The notes: generated by a model not told the origin, from the sequence alone. A stretch of DNA of 64,000 nucleotides from Agrypnia vestita (GCA_016648135.1 JADDOH010010935.1:52932-116931), one strand, 5' to 3'; counted from the stretch's first letter, positions 22,534 to 33,800 are shown. Program-made: numbers and translations.

Positions 22534-22584
22534 CATTTATACAATGTCTGTGTACATTGTATGTACACAGACATTGTATAAATG
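22534..22584. repeat. Perfect 24-bp hairpin with 3-nt loop
   Basis: The left arm (22534-22557, beginning CATTTATACAATGTC) is followed by TGT and then by its exact reverse complement (22561-22584). The 51-bp palindrome has no mismatch and no neighbouring element explains it. Confidence 0.92.
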
Positions 22585-22924
22585 CACCTGTTACAACTAG
22601 TAGAATTTTTGATATTATAATTGAGAAACACTTAAAATGTTTAAACAGGAAAAATAATTCTGAATTTCATAATCACCCTTTGGAAAGTTTGTTTTGGTAT
22701 TAATGAGGGTTTAGAAATTTAACACGAAAAAAGCGTAGGATTACTGTTGTAAATAAAGTAGAAATTACATCTAGTTTTTATAGGAAATTAAATTTTATAA
22801 TTAACCAAATCCTTTTTGCAAACCTAATCAAAAGTTTACAATTTGTTTCTCGTTAGTTCTTATTTATTTATTCAACTCCCATATAATTATTTTATATTTT
22901 TTGTTAATGTCTGTACTTTTAATT

Positions 22925-23230
22925 ATATTTTTAGTATATACGCGGTTAAAGGCAAGGCAGCAATATTCAAAAAATTAAAAATTGAAAATGTACTGAATTC
23001 AGATTTTGTGTATCCCTTTCAAAATCATCTTTCCCATACATTTATCGGCTATGTTTTCTATAAAATCTCGAATTTAGAACATTATAAATTAGTAATCCAT
23101 GACTGCGTCCAAATACTTTTGAATATTGCTGCCTTTGCTTTTATACCCAACATATGATGTATACTGATGAAGGGGACATTGGCCCCGAAACATATGTATG
23201 ATTCAATAAATAGTGGTTTTGTACAAAGTG
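22925..23230 (+). repeat. Penelope-like repeat tail
   Basis: Related blocks occur at 42955-43205 and 62960-63120; shared landmarks are AAAGCAAAGCC/AAAGGCAAGGC, CAAAAAAATTAAA and TGTACTGAATTC. The 22.9 kb copy retains a plus-strand frame to 23154 that may derive from a retroelement ORF. It ends with a hammerhead-like core (23164-23190) and a tail with AATAAATAGTGG. Assignment to Penelope-like elements rests on this ribozyme-like ending, which that group is known to carry, and is tentative. Confidence 0.5.
23164..23190 (+). ncRNA. Hammerhead-ribozyme-like core
   Basis: CTGATGA (23164-23170) is followed by A, a stem GGGG/CCCC around ACATTGG, and GAAA (23187-23190). This matches the conserved core order of hammerhead ribozymes. 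There is one extra A before stem II, and stems I and III are not clear, so cleavage activity is unproven. Confidence 0.45.
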
Positions 23231-23467
23231 TATTATTTTAATTTTATACTCGTTTATTATAACTGAAATTTTTTTAAATATCATACAGTTTCGCCTGAGA
23301 TTTCCGTTCTTGTGCGAGGGAAATAAAAAATTTTCTACACTTTTCGTTCCACAGCGAAGTTTGGTTAAGTTCACAGTTTCTGAACCAGGGTAAAATACTT
23401 AATTTCTGGATAAAAGTTTAAATGCGGCAAAACATGCACTGAATATGAATGCGCTTTAAAAGTCTAG

Positions 23468-23556
23468 CTGAGACTACTACGGCGAGTATCGCTGAAAAAA
23501 TCGACGTTATAGATGTGGACGATTCTCTAGTGAAAGTTTGCGAGTTTATTACAATT
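23468..23556 (+). CDS. Possible internal exon of an unidentified host gene
   Basis: An 89-bp block lies between a weak acceptor (AAAGTCTAG) and a good donor (ATT/GTAAGT). Read in phase it encodes an acidic segment with EKIDVIDVDDSLVKVCEF. It ends in phase 0, the phase in which the block at 43976 starts, but the link would need a 20-kb intron. This is the weakest of the four exon candidates and may be chance. Confidence 0.2.
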
Positions 23557-23599
23557 GTAAGTATTTTAACTAAACGAGTGCATAATCCTACTATGTTAT

Positions 23600-23955
23600 T
23601 TATTTATTTATTTCTTTAACGCCCTTATGTGCTTTTACAAATATACAGAATATTTTTTTTTTTAAATTGCTTAATACAGTTAAAGGTACAATAATAATAG
23701 TTAAAAAGTAATAATAATAATAATAATACAGAAAACCATAAGACAGATAAAATAATAATACAGTTAAAGGTAAAATAATAATAGTTTAAGGAAAAATAGA
23801 AAAAATTATTTTCCATTTCCATTTCGTTGAGATGTAAACAATTGTATCAGCTTTGTCCTATACACAGTTATACTATCAGCAAAAATGTCAGCCGCCTCTG
23901 CATGTTCAATCCCTAATGAGTGTAATCTGGGAATTACAGAGTTTGCTAATGCATA
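23600..23955 (-). mobile_element. 5'-truncated LINE 3' end with target duplication
   Basis: This is the same family as 20681-21409: tail of repeated ATTT, AACGCCCTTATG, GCTTTTACAAAT and CAGCTTTGTCCTATA. It stops at GCTAATGCATA, far short of the RT segment. ATGTTAT occurs directly before (23593-23599) and after (23956-23962), a plausible 7-bp target-site duplication. The insertion is therefore seen almost end to end. Confidence 0.8.
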
Positions 23956-23962
23956 ATGTTAT

Positions 23963-24509
23963 GAGTAATACAAGCAGATGAAAAAGTCAAGTGCGCGACG
24001 TGTTCGCGATTATTGAACGCATACGAAAAGCTATTTAAGAGTATTTTTGGACCGCCATCCACAGGAATTTAATTCGGGACTGAGGATGAAAAAAAGTATA
24101 ACTGTTTATTATTATTGTTTTATTCTTTTTATTCACTATATTGTTTTTCTTTGATTTTGTTAATTATACTTTTCTTTATTGTTACATTATTTTGATTTAC
24201 TAGAGGTTCGGTTTCCTAAATTTTTATTTATTTTCTTTTTCTTTTATCTTCAGATGCTATTGTGTTACTTTATACTCATTTTATAATTCTTTTCATTCTA
24301 CCTATTTTTTAATATATTTTACTGTCGTATTTAATTTTGTTGCTTATTGCATTTTCTTACTGCATTTTATTATATTTCTTTATGTATATTGTTTTGTATT
24401 TTTCTCATTTTAAATAGATACTTAACTTTTAAGGCGGGGATAGAAAATGTCTTTGTCCTAGAGGCTAAGCCGTTTCGCAACGTTTTATACGACTAGTGCT
24501 GTTTGTTAG
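23963..24509. other. AT-rich stretch without recognised gene
   Basis: Highly T-rich between 24110 and 24420. No element end or coding frame was recognised. Confidence 0.45.
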
Positions 24510-24600
24510 TTGAAAAATATGTCAACCTGGAGACGATTGAGTAGAACCGATATGGAAGCTTTTGCTAATAACGGTCCTAGGTAAGCAGTGGGTACCATTC
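24510..24600 (+). repeat. Dispersed repeat, second copy at 50805-50895
   Basis: GATATGGAAGCTTTTGCT and GGTCCTAGGTA match GATTTGGAAGCTATTGCT and GCCCTAGGTA in the second copy. The family is not recognised. Confidence 0.5.
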
Positions 24601-24869
24601 ACTTTAGATTAAACTAGGATCCACCACTGCACAACTGAGTGAAAGCAATAGTCAAAGTAGTAGACGTTGAAGGCAAAGGTAAAAGATGAAGACCGTATGG
24701 TCAGCTGGGAGGACACCGTTTTTTAGGATTTCTTGTAGGAGGGAACAGAAATAAAATATCCTCCAACAGATCCAAAAACAACTCTATCTACGGTGGCGAA
24801 CGAAAAAAATTTCCGTCACATTATGCATCAACGTGAAGTGAGAAAAGCTGATTAACCTTGGCGATACTT

Positions 24870-24975
24870 TGGGACGAAGAAGATCTGGAAGGATGCCAAA
24901 ATAATAGATGGATGTGATGCAACTGGTTGAAGAGATCCTGACTTCAGTTGTGGGAGCAACACAGGACTGGGATAC
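24870..24975 (+). pseudogene. Possible LINE C-terminal scrap
   Basis: After GGAAGGATGCC two stops are followed by a segment reading MDVMQLVEEILTSVVGATQD, resembling the last conserved part of RTE-like RT ORFs. It is short and interrupted, so the call is weak. Confidence 0.35.
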
Positions 24976-25399
24976 ATGAGTCTCGTCTCATCTAATTCAG
25001 ACTATACGAGGAAAGAGGAAGATTGTACAATGTTGTTGGTTGATTTGAAAAAAAAGCTGATGAAAAAAATATCTAAAATTGAGGTAGAAAAACTATCTCA
25101 GTATAAGAATCTTAATTGGCGTCTATGGTGCAGAGTAGCAATGTTTCGATTGAAAATATATTAATTGCACAGAAGCCCCGACCAGAATGGCTCCCGCGGT
25201 TGTCAATCCCTGTACTGTAAACAAGCGCAGTCGGTCTATAAAAAATAGACCGATGTGTTTTCGCAACAGTGTAAACAAATAGTGCCGCAGTTATATTGGT
25301 TGAAAATTGTTTTTTCGTTCGGTGAAAAATATAACAGCCATAAATCTGAGCAAAACTGACTAGTGTGCGTTCAGCACAATGATCAGAGTCATACATCGC

Positions 25400-26590
25400 G
25401 CGAATATATGTTTGATACTTTAAGAGGAATGAAAATTATTTTTGGAATTTTAAAGGGGGTACGTATTAGGTATTTATTCTTTTTTTGGGTTGCGGGCGGG
25501 GATTGATCTGCAAAAAGCACTCTATTTCTCCACTTCTCTCTGTAACCTGCCAGCCTCTTCATTTCCCGGTAGGTGCTACAGCTCACATCTCCGATAATCT
25601 GGTCTACGTAGCTTAATCTCGGGCGGCCTCTGCGATTGTTGTCTTCAATATTTCCGTCGACGATGGTAAAAATCAGGCCCGGTTGCCTTATATTATGGCC
25701 TATCCAAATTGCTCGTTTTTGGGCGATTCTATTCAGGGGCCGTCTCTTTTCGCCCACCCTGCTCAACACCTCGTCGTTTCGGATATGTTCTGACCAATGG
25801 ATCCTCGCCATGCGTCTCAATATCAACATCTCAAAGGCCGCTAGCCTCCCGGACATGCTCTGGCCGATGGGCCATGTTTCGCTGCCATTCATCAGCACAC
25901 TCTAGACAAGAGTTTTAATCAAGTTCTTCCTAATCTTTAAATCAATGAATCTAGGATTTTTTGTTAAAGGCGACTCTTGCATATTGTATTCTGCTTATGA
26001 TATCTGCCTCTGAGCGGCCATTGTGGGAAATTCCGCTACCCAAGTATGTGAATTCTTTCACTTGTTTGATAGCGACGCCACTCAAAACAACATTTTTTGA
26101 CACCTCTTCTCTTCCAACAAACATGCACTTTGTTTTATCTTCGTCTATTTTCGTGTTGTATTTATCTGCCAAAACATTTTGCATCTTTCTCAGGCTTCAT
26201 TCCATTCTTGTTCCGACTCCGCAAGCAGTGCAATATCGTCGGCATATCTGATCATGTCAAATTTTTGTCCATGGATTTTCACGCTTGGCCAATCTCCATT
26301 TCTTCTCTCACCTCGTCGACTGCCTGTTGTATGTAGCAATTGAACAATGCTGGTGACATCGAGCAACCCTGTCTTACTCCTTGGCCAACACTTGCCTCAG
26401 CACTGCTATCTCCATGAATTATTACAGTGGTTTCATTTTTTATATACGCTCCAAATTGTTCGTCTAACTTTGAAGCTTAGCCCTTTTTTGTTGAGCACTT
26501 TAAAAAGCTGCTTCCAGTCTACCTTGTCAAAGGTCTATAAAAGCTACGTGTGTGTCTTTGTTTTTCCTTATTCGTTTTTCTAGTATGTTC
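25400..26590 (-). pseudogene. Decayed LINE reverse transcriptase with YADD box
   Basis: Reading down the minus strand one meets a motif-A region (KNKDTHVAFIDL near 26560), SFKVRRTIWSVYK, a YADD box (26235-26246, within RYADDIALLAESEQEW), EFTYLGSGIS, NGSETW, RRMARIHWSEHI and finally RRGRPRLSYVDQI near 25610. This is the RT domain and C-terminal tail of an RTE-like or related insect LINE in correct order. Several stops and frame changes break it, so it is dead. The 3' end lies near 25475-25400. The plus-strand frames in this interval are shadows. Confidence 0.85.
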
Positions 26591-28049
26591 TACTTATTGT
26601 TAATAAGTTCTTAGTGAATACAAAACAAAGTTCTTTACCTCCACACTGGTAAGAAAGCAATGGGTTTTATTTGACGGTTCATTTAAAATCCCTTCGCAAA
26701 AATCTACTGTTTCGGCTACAACACAATCAATGTATAAAGACTATGTATATATGAGTACTTAACTTACACATGTACACTCGACGAGTTTTTCACTTTCCGA
26801 CAAATATCCACTAGAAAATATTTGGAATTTCTCTCTATTTATGATTTGACAAGTATATTCTCTGAAAATAGTACTATCGACTAAAGAAAAAATGAAAATT
26901 TTTAGCTTGTTAAGTAGGTTCTCTCCTTTATTATTTATTAATAAAGATATGTACAGTGAAATTTAAACAACGCGAATACTATGACTACCTATAATGGTCT
27001 TGATCGTTGCTCCATACCATCATTCAACAGCTTATAAATACTGCGTCGGATTCTGTTAAGTAAATAAATTAGAACTACTTTGAAAGCCACTACATCGCTG
27101 TGTGGTTTATAGAGTTCATAATTCTCTGATTTTTTGGAAATTTAAAAATAATTCATCGTATTACGTTTTACTATCCGTATGACAATGAGCGGTGGTGTTG
27201 AAAAAATCAGACAATCACGTTTGATAGTATTATTTATATTGAATTATTTATATGGAATTGTTAAAACGTCAACATTACGCTGAATTATTTTAAATACTAC
27301 ATCTGGGCACATATTAACATAGTAAATATTGTAATATGAAACAAGTTATATCATCATTATATATTATATATAATGTTTAACGATACCAAGAAATAAGATA
27401 CTTTCAATATTATTTTTATTTTGTTTTATTTTATAATTATTGATGCAATGCAGTAATGCATATTACGAACTTTTTAGATTACAAATGAAAGAATAACAGA
27501 ATTATCTACCAATGACGTGCACCAAGCAATGTCAAATAAATATTTCAAATTTAAGATAAAATATTATAATTTTTTTTTATTAAATTTACTGCAAAAACCT
27601 TGTAGTTAGTCATTTTTAATGAATTTCTGAAAAATACAAAAATTTTATAACTAACCACTATAACTAGTTATATTTGATCGGCAATCCAATCTCAAAAATG
27701 GTTTCAATAGATTCATTAAGTAATTTCAGTTTCCCGTATCTTTTTTCACATATTTTTTTTATATGAATCCTTCACATTTACGCAGTATAATAGCAAAGAA
27801 TTTTTAAAATTTTGTAAACAAAAATTAATAATTCGATTTTAAACATTAGTACTTTACTATATATCATTGATGGATTTTTCCGAACTCGGTAAGAAGTATT
27901 TAATAAACTCATATTGTTTAAACGATGTTATTGTTATACATTCTATTTAAAGTAAGAAAAAATGTTATTTATTTGTCTGTAGAATTATTTCCATAGTTTA
28001 ATAGAAATTATTTTTTATTCACATTTTAAAGCTTTGTCAGAATCCCAAT
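26591..28049. other. AT-rich stretch without recognised gene
   Basis: No recognisable domain, element terminus or exon was found. Base composition is very AT-rich, with many short palindromes of ATAT type. Confidence 0.5.
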
Positions 28050-28125
28050 TATAATTATTTCGTTATCTGTCCGTCCGTCCATCCGTATATCCTTGTAACT
28101 TCGTGTAACGTCCCTAACTACTTTT
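28050..28125 (+). repeat. Leader fragment of the composite tRNA-like element
   Basis: TTATCTGTCCGTCCGTCC and TAACTTCGTGTAACGTCC match the leader of the 17205 element. The tRNA-like parts are absent. Confidence 0.55.
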
Positions 28126-28680
28126 TCGAAAAAAATTTTTAGGAAATTTTTTTCCGATTTTTTTCCAAAACTGTTTTTTTTTTATATGAATTAACCAGTC
28201 ATTTTTGACGGGTTACAGTTAGTTTTAAATAATTATTCAAACTCATGTTTACATGCGTGACAAGTTTAATTTTCTTTTGCGATAACATTATAAAGTTATC
28301 GGATACGATAGAGTTTGAAATAAGAATAAAGATGGCTTAAGTATTTTTGAGAAAATGGAAAAATATTATCATGTGCAATCGAGAGATGATCCAGGCAATC
28401 TGCAGTTGAAGGGCGAGAAAATTTTATATCTTACTCGTGCTGCTGTGAAAAGTCAAGGTCTGGACCATAACAAATGTGTCTGAAACGAAGATCTCCTGGA
28501 GTGACAATATTATCAATAAATTATTATCATTTCAAAGCGAATATAATCAGAAAAATATATTATTTATTCAAATAAAACACAAATCACTTTGTTTTCACTA
28601 CTTTATTAGATTATAATCCATAATTAACAGCTCCGATTCCCTCCCTCCCCTGACCATCCCTTCACCGTAACAAACTTTAT

Positions 28681-29060
28681 TTTTTAATTTTATTTATTTT
28701 ATTTATTAATTAACGCCCTATAGGGCTTTTACAATAGATAGGTATGTGTACATAATCAGAATATATAGATAGTTTAAAAAGAAAAAAAAACAATAACATG
28801 TAAACATAATAATGACATAAAGAGAAAAGAAAATACTTAAAATATAGATACAAATATATAAAGATAAATATAATATAAAGTAAAAAGCAAGTATGTATAT
28901 AAAAAGCCGAAGCATAAGAAAAACATAATATAATAGAAATTTATAAACAAAAAAATGTACTAATATAGAGTGAAAAGATAGAGCACAAGCATTGAAAGTA
29001 ATATTATAATAAAAAATATACATACAAATACAAATCAATCAAAAAGATAAACTATACAAA
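28681..29060 (-). repeat. LINE 3' end fragment
   Basis: The ATTT-rich start, AACGCCCTATAGGGCTTTTA and a purine-biased body resemble the LINE 3' ends at 20681 and 23600, with greater divergence. The 106-codon minus frame here is low-complexity and not a gene. Confidence 0.55.
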
Positions 29061-29106
29061 ACACTTGTATAGTTTATCATTTTTAAATTTTAGTACACTG
29101 ACAATC

Positions 29107-29133
29107 CTGAAGTAGAGAACATTGTTCTCGAAA
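29107..29133 (+). ncRNA. Hammerhead-like core, degenerate
   Basis: CTGAAGTA replaces CTGATGA; a perfect stem GAGAAC-ATT-GTTCTC and GAAA (29130-29133) follow. The core substitutions make catalysis unlikely, but the shape is retained. Confidence 0.4.
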
Positions 29134-29259
29134 CATGTGTATCGTGTAATCTAATAAAGTGGTGAAAACAAAGTGATTTGTGTTTTATTTTAATACTAAT
29201 GTCACTACAAAGTTCAAGCCTTCATTCGAAGAATAAATATTCTTCGAACAATTGATATA

Positions 29260-30545
29260 TTAGGTCCTTACATATGAAATTGGCGTTTAGTATGGGAGGA
29301 ACATAAAGCCGATTTTTTTTTATTATAATATATTTATTTAATCAAAGTATGTACCATTGATATCTATGCACTTTTGCCATCTCATAGATAGTTCATCGAT
29401 CCCTTTACTAAAAAAACCGTTCGGACGGGAATCAATAAAATCTTTGAAGGCGGTTTGGACTGCCCCATCGGAGTTGAATTTTTTCCTTTGCAAGAAGTTA
29501 TCCAAATTTCGAAAAAAATGGTAATCTGTTGGGGCAAGGTCCGGAGAGTGCGGTGGATGTCTTAGACATTCCAAATGAAGCTCCTCTAATTTGGTAGCCG
29601 TCTGTTGTGCAGTGTGTGGTCTAGCGTTATCATGAAGCAGCAGTGGCCTAGAGCGATTAACCAGCCTCGGTTGTTTAGCAGCTAGCTTTTCCATCATGGT
29701 TTGCAGTTGCTGACAATAGACATCTGCCGTAATCGTCTGGCCAGATTTAAGAAAGCTGTAGTGAACGACACCAGCACTAGTCCACCAAACGCTCACAAGT
29801 AACTTTTTTGGAGTCAATTTTCGCTTGGGGCATGGTTTGGCTGGTTCGGCAGGGTTCAGCCATTGCGATGAGCGCTTCCGATTATCGTAGAGGATCCACT
29901 TTTCATCACAGGTAATGATTCGATTTAAAATCCCTTCATTATTGTGCCGGTTGAGTAATGCAACGCAGCAGTCAACGCGCGTTTGTTGATTTGCTTCACT
30001 CAATTCGTGAGGTACCCACCTTTCAAGCTTTTTCACCTTACCAATTTGCTTCAAGTGGATTAAAACAGTTTTATCACTAACACCGCAGCCTGCAGCTAAC
30101 TCGGATGTGGTTTGCGATGGATCCGCTTCCACAATAGCCTTCAATTCTTCATTATCAACTTTGGTCTCCGGCCGTCCACGGGGCTTGTTCTGCAGGTCGA
30201 AATTTCCAGAACGAAAACGTTGGAACCAAAAACACACTGTGTTTTCTTTTGCGGCACCGTGGCCATACACATCATTAATCCTTCGAGGCGTTTCTGCAGC
30301 ACTGGTGCCACGGTGGAACTCGTACTCGTAAATAACGCGATATTTCAAGTTTTTCATTTTGTAAACTGAGTGACGCAAAGAAAAAAACAATTGAGGAAAA
30401 AACAAATGAATTATAATTTTCAAAACACAAATACATGAGTAAATAGCTGTATAAATTTGCATTTGGAATTCCTAACCAAAGAGAAGATATTTGAGATCAA
30501 ATTTGCCAGTACGGCAAAACGCCAATTTCATATGTAAGGACCTAA
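29260..30545 (-). mobile_element. Complete mariner element (cecropia type)
   Basis: The 1286-bp element starts TTAGGTCCTTACATATGAAA and ends with the reverse complement of the same terminal repeat; the arms are identical for at least 28 bp. It is flanked on both sides by TA (29258-29259 and 30546-30547), the target duplicated by all Tc1/mariner elements. It holds one intact transposase frame on the minus strand. Matching ends and an unbroken frame show it is the youngest or best-preserved transposon in the window. Confidence 0.97.
29338..30357 (-). CDS. Mariner transposase, intact
   Basis: The 339-residue protein is full length for the family. The N-terminal third (about 1-110) is the paired-like helix-turn-helix DNA-binding region. 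WVPHEL (114-119) is the mariner linker motif. The catalytic triad is D151 (in TCDEKW), D243 (in HDNARPH) and D278 (in PTDYHFF), with exactly 34 residues between the last two, the DD34D signature. HSPDLAP precedes the last D where most relatives have YSPDLAP. The wording is closest to the cecropia subfamily, which includes the transposase part of human SETMAR. It catalyses cut-and-paste transposition into TA. The ATG at 30357 is chosen because the frame upstream (to 30462) reads non-conserved hydrophobic sequence. Activity is not proven. Confidence 0.97.
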   Translation of the reverse strand: MKNLKYRVIYEYEFHRGTSAAETPRRINDVYGHGAAKENTVCFWFQRFRSGNFDLQNKPRGRPETKVDNEELKAIVEADPSQTTSELAAGCGVSDKTVLIHLKQIGKVKKLERWVPHELSEANQQTRVDCCVALLNRHNNEGILNRIITCDEKWILYDNRKRSSQWLNPAEPAKPCPKRKLTPKKLLVSVWWTSAGVVHYSFLKSGQTITADVYCQQLQTMMEKLAAKQPRLVNRSRPLLLHDNARPHTAQQTATKLEELHLECLRHPPHSPDLAPTDYHFFRNLDNFLQRKKFNSDGAVQTAFKDFIDSRPNGFFSKGIDELSMRWQKCIDINGTYFD

Positions 30546-30547
30546 TA

Positions 30548-31479
30548 TTATTTCATATTTTCCTAGAAATTAAAATTTATTGTGATTTACAAAGAATGTG
30601 CCATAGAGAAAATTGTGCCTCTCTAAACTGCAACAAAATTAATATTATAGTCTACTTAATACATTAAATGGAACGAGCATATAAACACAGGTGTGAATAA
30701 AATTGGGACATTGCGTTACGTTCAACGGACGCATGGATACAAAAATATTGAAAAATATCTATATATAAAAATATCTATATATAAAAATCCTTAACGGACG
30801 CTCACGTGATAAGGATGGAAAGATCCTGACTCTATTGGGAGGATGGTGGAACGAAGTCTGCAGTAGAGCTGCTATAGATTCTGTATTTTAAGACCTTCGC
30901 ATTTGCCACAAGGAAAGATAATCCCATTTCACGGTTGAATAATATCGATATCACGAAAAATGATTTTGACAATACATTATATAGGTAATATTTACTTTTT
31001 CGCTTCGCACCTTATCGTTTTTATTCTCTTGTACATCCTGTTTATTTAATGATGCTTACTTTTAATGTTAATAATTATTACTTATTTTTCAGAATGTTAG
31101 TGAACTTAGTAAAAACCACGACCAGATTTCGTCTCTTCGTCAGGACCAACACCACACTACTATGTTCACAACACTACACCACAACAATAGAATTGTTAAA
31201 CTTTCACCAATATTTATCACATGCGTTTTAATCTTGCCAGAGACAAGCATGCACTACTAGCCTACAGAATAATCAGGAATCTAACGGCAGAGAGTGAGAG
31301 GGGGCGGGGTCTAATGTGGGTTATTTTATACTCTGTATTCCTTATTTATTTGAATTATTTTTGCTATATACCTTATTCTTTTATATATCTTCCCTATTAT
31401 GTATCTGCATCTTCCCTATTATCATCTCTATTTATATATTCATATCTTCTTATATCCTTATATACATATATGGTTATAT
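30548..31479. other. AT-rich stretch; possible Helitron 5' part
   Basis: Two repeats of TCTATATATAAAAATA/C at 30760-30790 resemble Helitron 5' starts, but no homologous copy supports the boundary. The frames at 31049-31538 have no recognisable domain. Confidence 0.4.
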
Positions 31480-31904
31480 ATATGGTTGTGGTGGTGGACA
31501 GCCCTTGGTGTCACATCGAAAATATGCGAGTTTGGTAGGGGTGGCTGTGCGTGGGTGGGAGTGGGTGACGAAAATGTGCTTTCTAGCACATTGTTTTCTT
31601 ATGGGAAGGCCGCAAATGCTTCAGATTGTTTCAAAATAGGCTCGCCGACTGTGTCGGAGAGTCTAGAATGTTCCAGAAAAACTTTCTCTAGAAAGTCCTG
31701 GAAGAAGAAGGTTCTAGAAAATTCCTGAAAGTTCTATAAGGTTCTAAACTGAGTGGCGAAATGTGTCTAGAAGGTTCCTATGCATTCGACTAATTTCTTG
31801 AAAGTTCTGGAAGGAGAATGTTCTAGAAGGTTCGCGAAAGTTCTATGACGATCCAAACAGTTTACTAAAAAACTACGCGTGCGAAGCCGCGCGGGCACAG
31901 CTAG
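31480..31904 (+). mobile_element. Non-autonomous Helitron, 3' part
   Basis: The body matches 52440-52871, including GGTGTCACATCGAAAATATG, AAATGCTTCAGATTG and several GAAGGTTCTAGAA motifs. It ends GCGAAGCCGCGCGGGCACAG-CTAG followed by T, the CTRR end and host T typical of Helitrons, with a short GC hairpin just before. No Rep/helicase frame is present. The 5' limit is uncertain and may be as far left as about 30780. Confidence 0.8.
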
Positions 31905-32939
31905 TTTTATATATATGTATACTTATGTGAAAAGTGTGGGACTGCACTAACCTCTACACGTAGTGGAATAAAGTTTTATTATTATTATTATTATCAATTG
32001 TATTCTATCTACCGCTGGATAAGCTCCTTTCTAAATTCTCCCACTGTTCTCTATCCAGCATTGTTCTCTGTCACTTACTTCTGCAGTTAGATAATTTTGA
32101 GAGTACAGACGGTTTAAGTTTCTTAATAGGTTTTAAGGTTGTAGATAAATGTTCAATTCTCATTATATGGACCAAACTCATTATTATTTAAATAGTTCTT
32201 TGTGTTCCATATTTCCCAAGTAATTTAATTTTAATTAATAGTTTTTCTATCGTAAAATTTAATTTCGTATGTATAATGAATATATTCAACCCACTATATA
32301 AGAATACTGATGGGGATATCAAATTGAGATTTATACATGTATTTTTACTGTACCGTGGCACCTATTTGTGTCATCGAATTGTTTAAAGTGTCTATAAAAA
32401 ATATATTGGATTAATCAATCAGAAAGATACGCGTATCGCGATGGGCACTAATTTTTATTCGATTGATACTTTTATTGTGTACCTTCTATTACTAATTCGT
32501 TTTATATAGTCAAGAAACAATAAAAAAAATGCTATTCTAAAATTGAAATTGACATAGATACTGGGCATGAAAAAATAAAAAATCCCGCACTATTGTTTGT
32601 GGTTATGTGCTTTTTATATACGAACATCTGCTACTCGTGTACTCGATAGATCACAAAATATAAATATAGCGTAATTTTACTTTATTTAACATACATACAT
32701 AGACTCATTTAAATCTCAAAATAAATAATTAGGATTATTGTACCAAATAAACATAACCTAAACAAACATGCAAAAATATCAAAAATTTAGTTACCACCGA
32801 GAGTCCAACCAGAAATTTTGTATTTTAAGTTAACCAAAAATCTTATAATCTTATAAATTATCTTTAAATTTTGATCAACGTCTCCAGTTTGTTTGGTGAA
32901 ACAATAATTAATTCCCAATGAAAACGGTAATTTTTTTGC
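31905..32939. other. AT-rich stretch; ATT microsatellite
   Basis: A (TTA)n run at about 31976-31995 follows GTGGAATAAAG and looks like a small retroelement tail. Nothing else was recognised. Confidence 0.45.
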
Positions 32940-33800
32940 AATTATTTTTAAATACCTTTAAGTGAAACCTGCTAGATGGCGCCACGGTTCTCAGTTCATA
33001 TTATCTCCAACAAAAATAATTTCGTTGTCTGATCTCATTTCGTTTTCAAAATTATTATAATTTCAAAATTTATATATACCTATAAAACTCAATGTTTGTC
33101 TGTCTGTCTGTTCTCTATAAAAATCTACATCGTTTGTCCGATTCGATTCAAATTTCGTATACTTATGCTTTAGGACCCAGCGTGTAATATAGATGACATT
33201 TCTCCACTTTTCTTTTACTCCTTCCCCTCCCCTTGATATATTTTCAATGCAAATCTGTACCGTTTGACCGATCGGACTCAAAATTTGTTATCTTATTCTT
33301 TAGGACTTGGCGGGTAACATAGGTGACATTTCCCCCTATTACTTTACCCCTTCCCTCCCCCTAATATATTTTAGATGTAAATCTGTATCGTTCGACCGAT
33401 CAGACTCAATATCTATTATCTTATTCTTTAGGACTCGGCGGGTAACGTAGGTGACATTTTCTTCCTCCCCTTTTACCCTTTCCCCTCCTCCTGATATATT
33501 TTCGATGCAAATCTATACCTTTGTTTCTCCACACAAATTTATTACAACTTAATCCTTAACCCGTGCAACGCCGCGTACGAATAGCTAGTATTAAATTAAA
33601 TGAAAAAAATTGACTATACGATTTTTTTTAAATAAAATATTGTGAAAAAGATTCTCTTTTAAATACTTAGATTTCTTTTGATATTTCAGTTTAATGAAAA
33701 TGAAAACCCGAAATTAAATCCATTTCTAAATCGCATATATCGTTGATATTAATCATTAATAAAAATATATAATTATCCGTGTAATAATGTCTGTCACTAA
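32940..33800 (+). repeat. Older dispersed repeat interrupted by a Helitron
   Basis: The flanks 32940-33062 and 33589-33800 align with 49310-49620, which lacks the Helitron. Matches include GATCTCATTT and ATTAAAT-AAATGAA at the junction, and then TTTCAGTTTAATGAAAAT and ATCGCATATATC further right. Confidence 0.6.
33063..33588 (+). mobile_element. Non-autonomous Helitron with internal 129-bp tandem repeat
   Basis: It begins TCAAAATTTATATATACC and ends CCGTGCAACGCCGCG...ATAGCTAG, followed by T, consistent with TC...CTRR Helitron ends. The interior is about three and a half tandem units of 128-130 bp starting at 33131, 33261, 33389 and 33518, each with CGTTTGACCGATC, TTTAGGACT-GGCG and CCCCTCC. 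No coding capacity. The 72-codon minus frame is a by-product. Confidence 0.75.

Larger units (their letters stand above)
28570..29191. repeat. Inverted pair of Penelope-like tails
   Basis: The 45-bp block at 28570-28614 is the reverse complement of 29146-29191 with two differences; it includes TCTAATAAAG, GTGAAAACAAAGTGATTTG and TGTTTTATTT. The right member follows directly after a hammerhead-like core. Between them lies a LINE 3' end. Inverted terminal repeats are one known arrangement of Penelope-like elements; a chance insertion of two copies is the alternative. Confidence 0.75.

Noticed and set aside
28718..29038. 106-codon minus-strand hydrophobic ORF
   Set aside because: It is the reverse reading of the A-rich body of a LINE 3' end; composition alone explains the apparent membrane segments.
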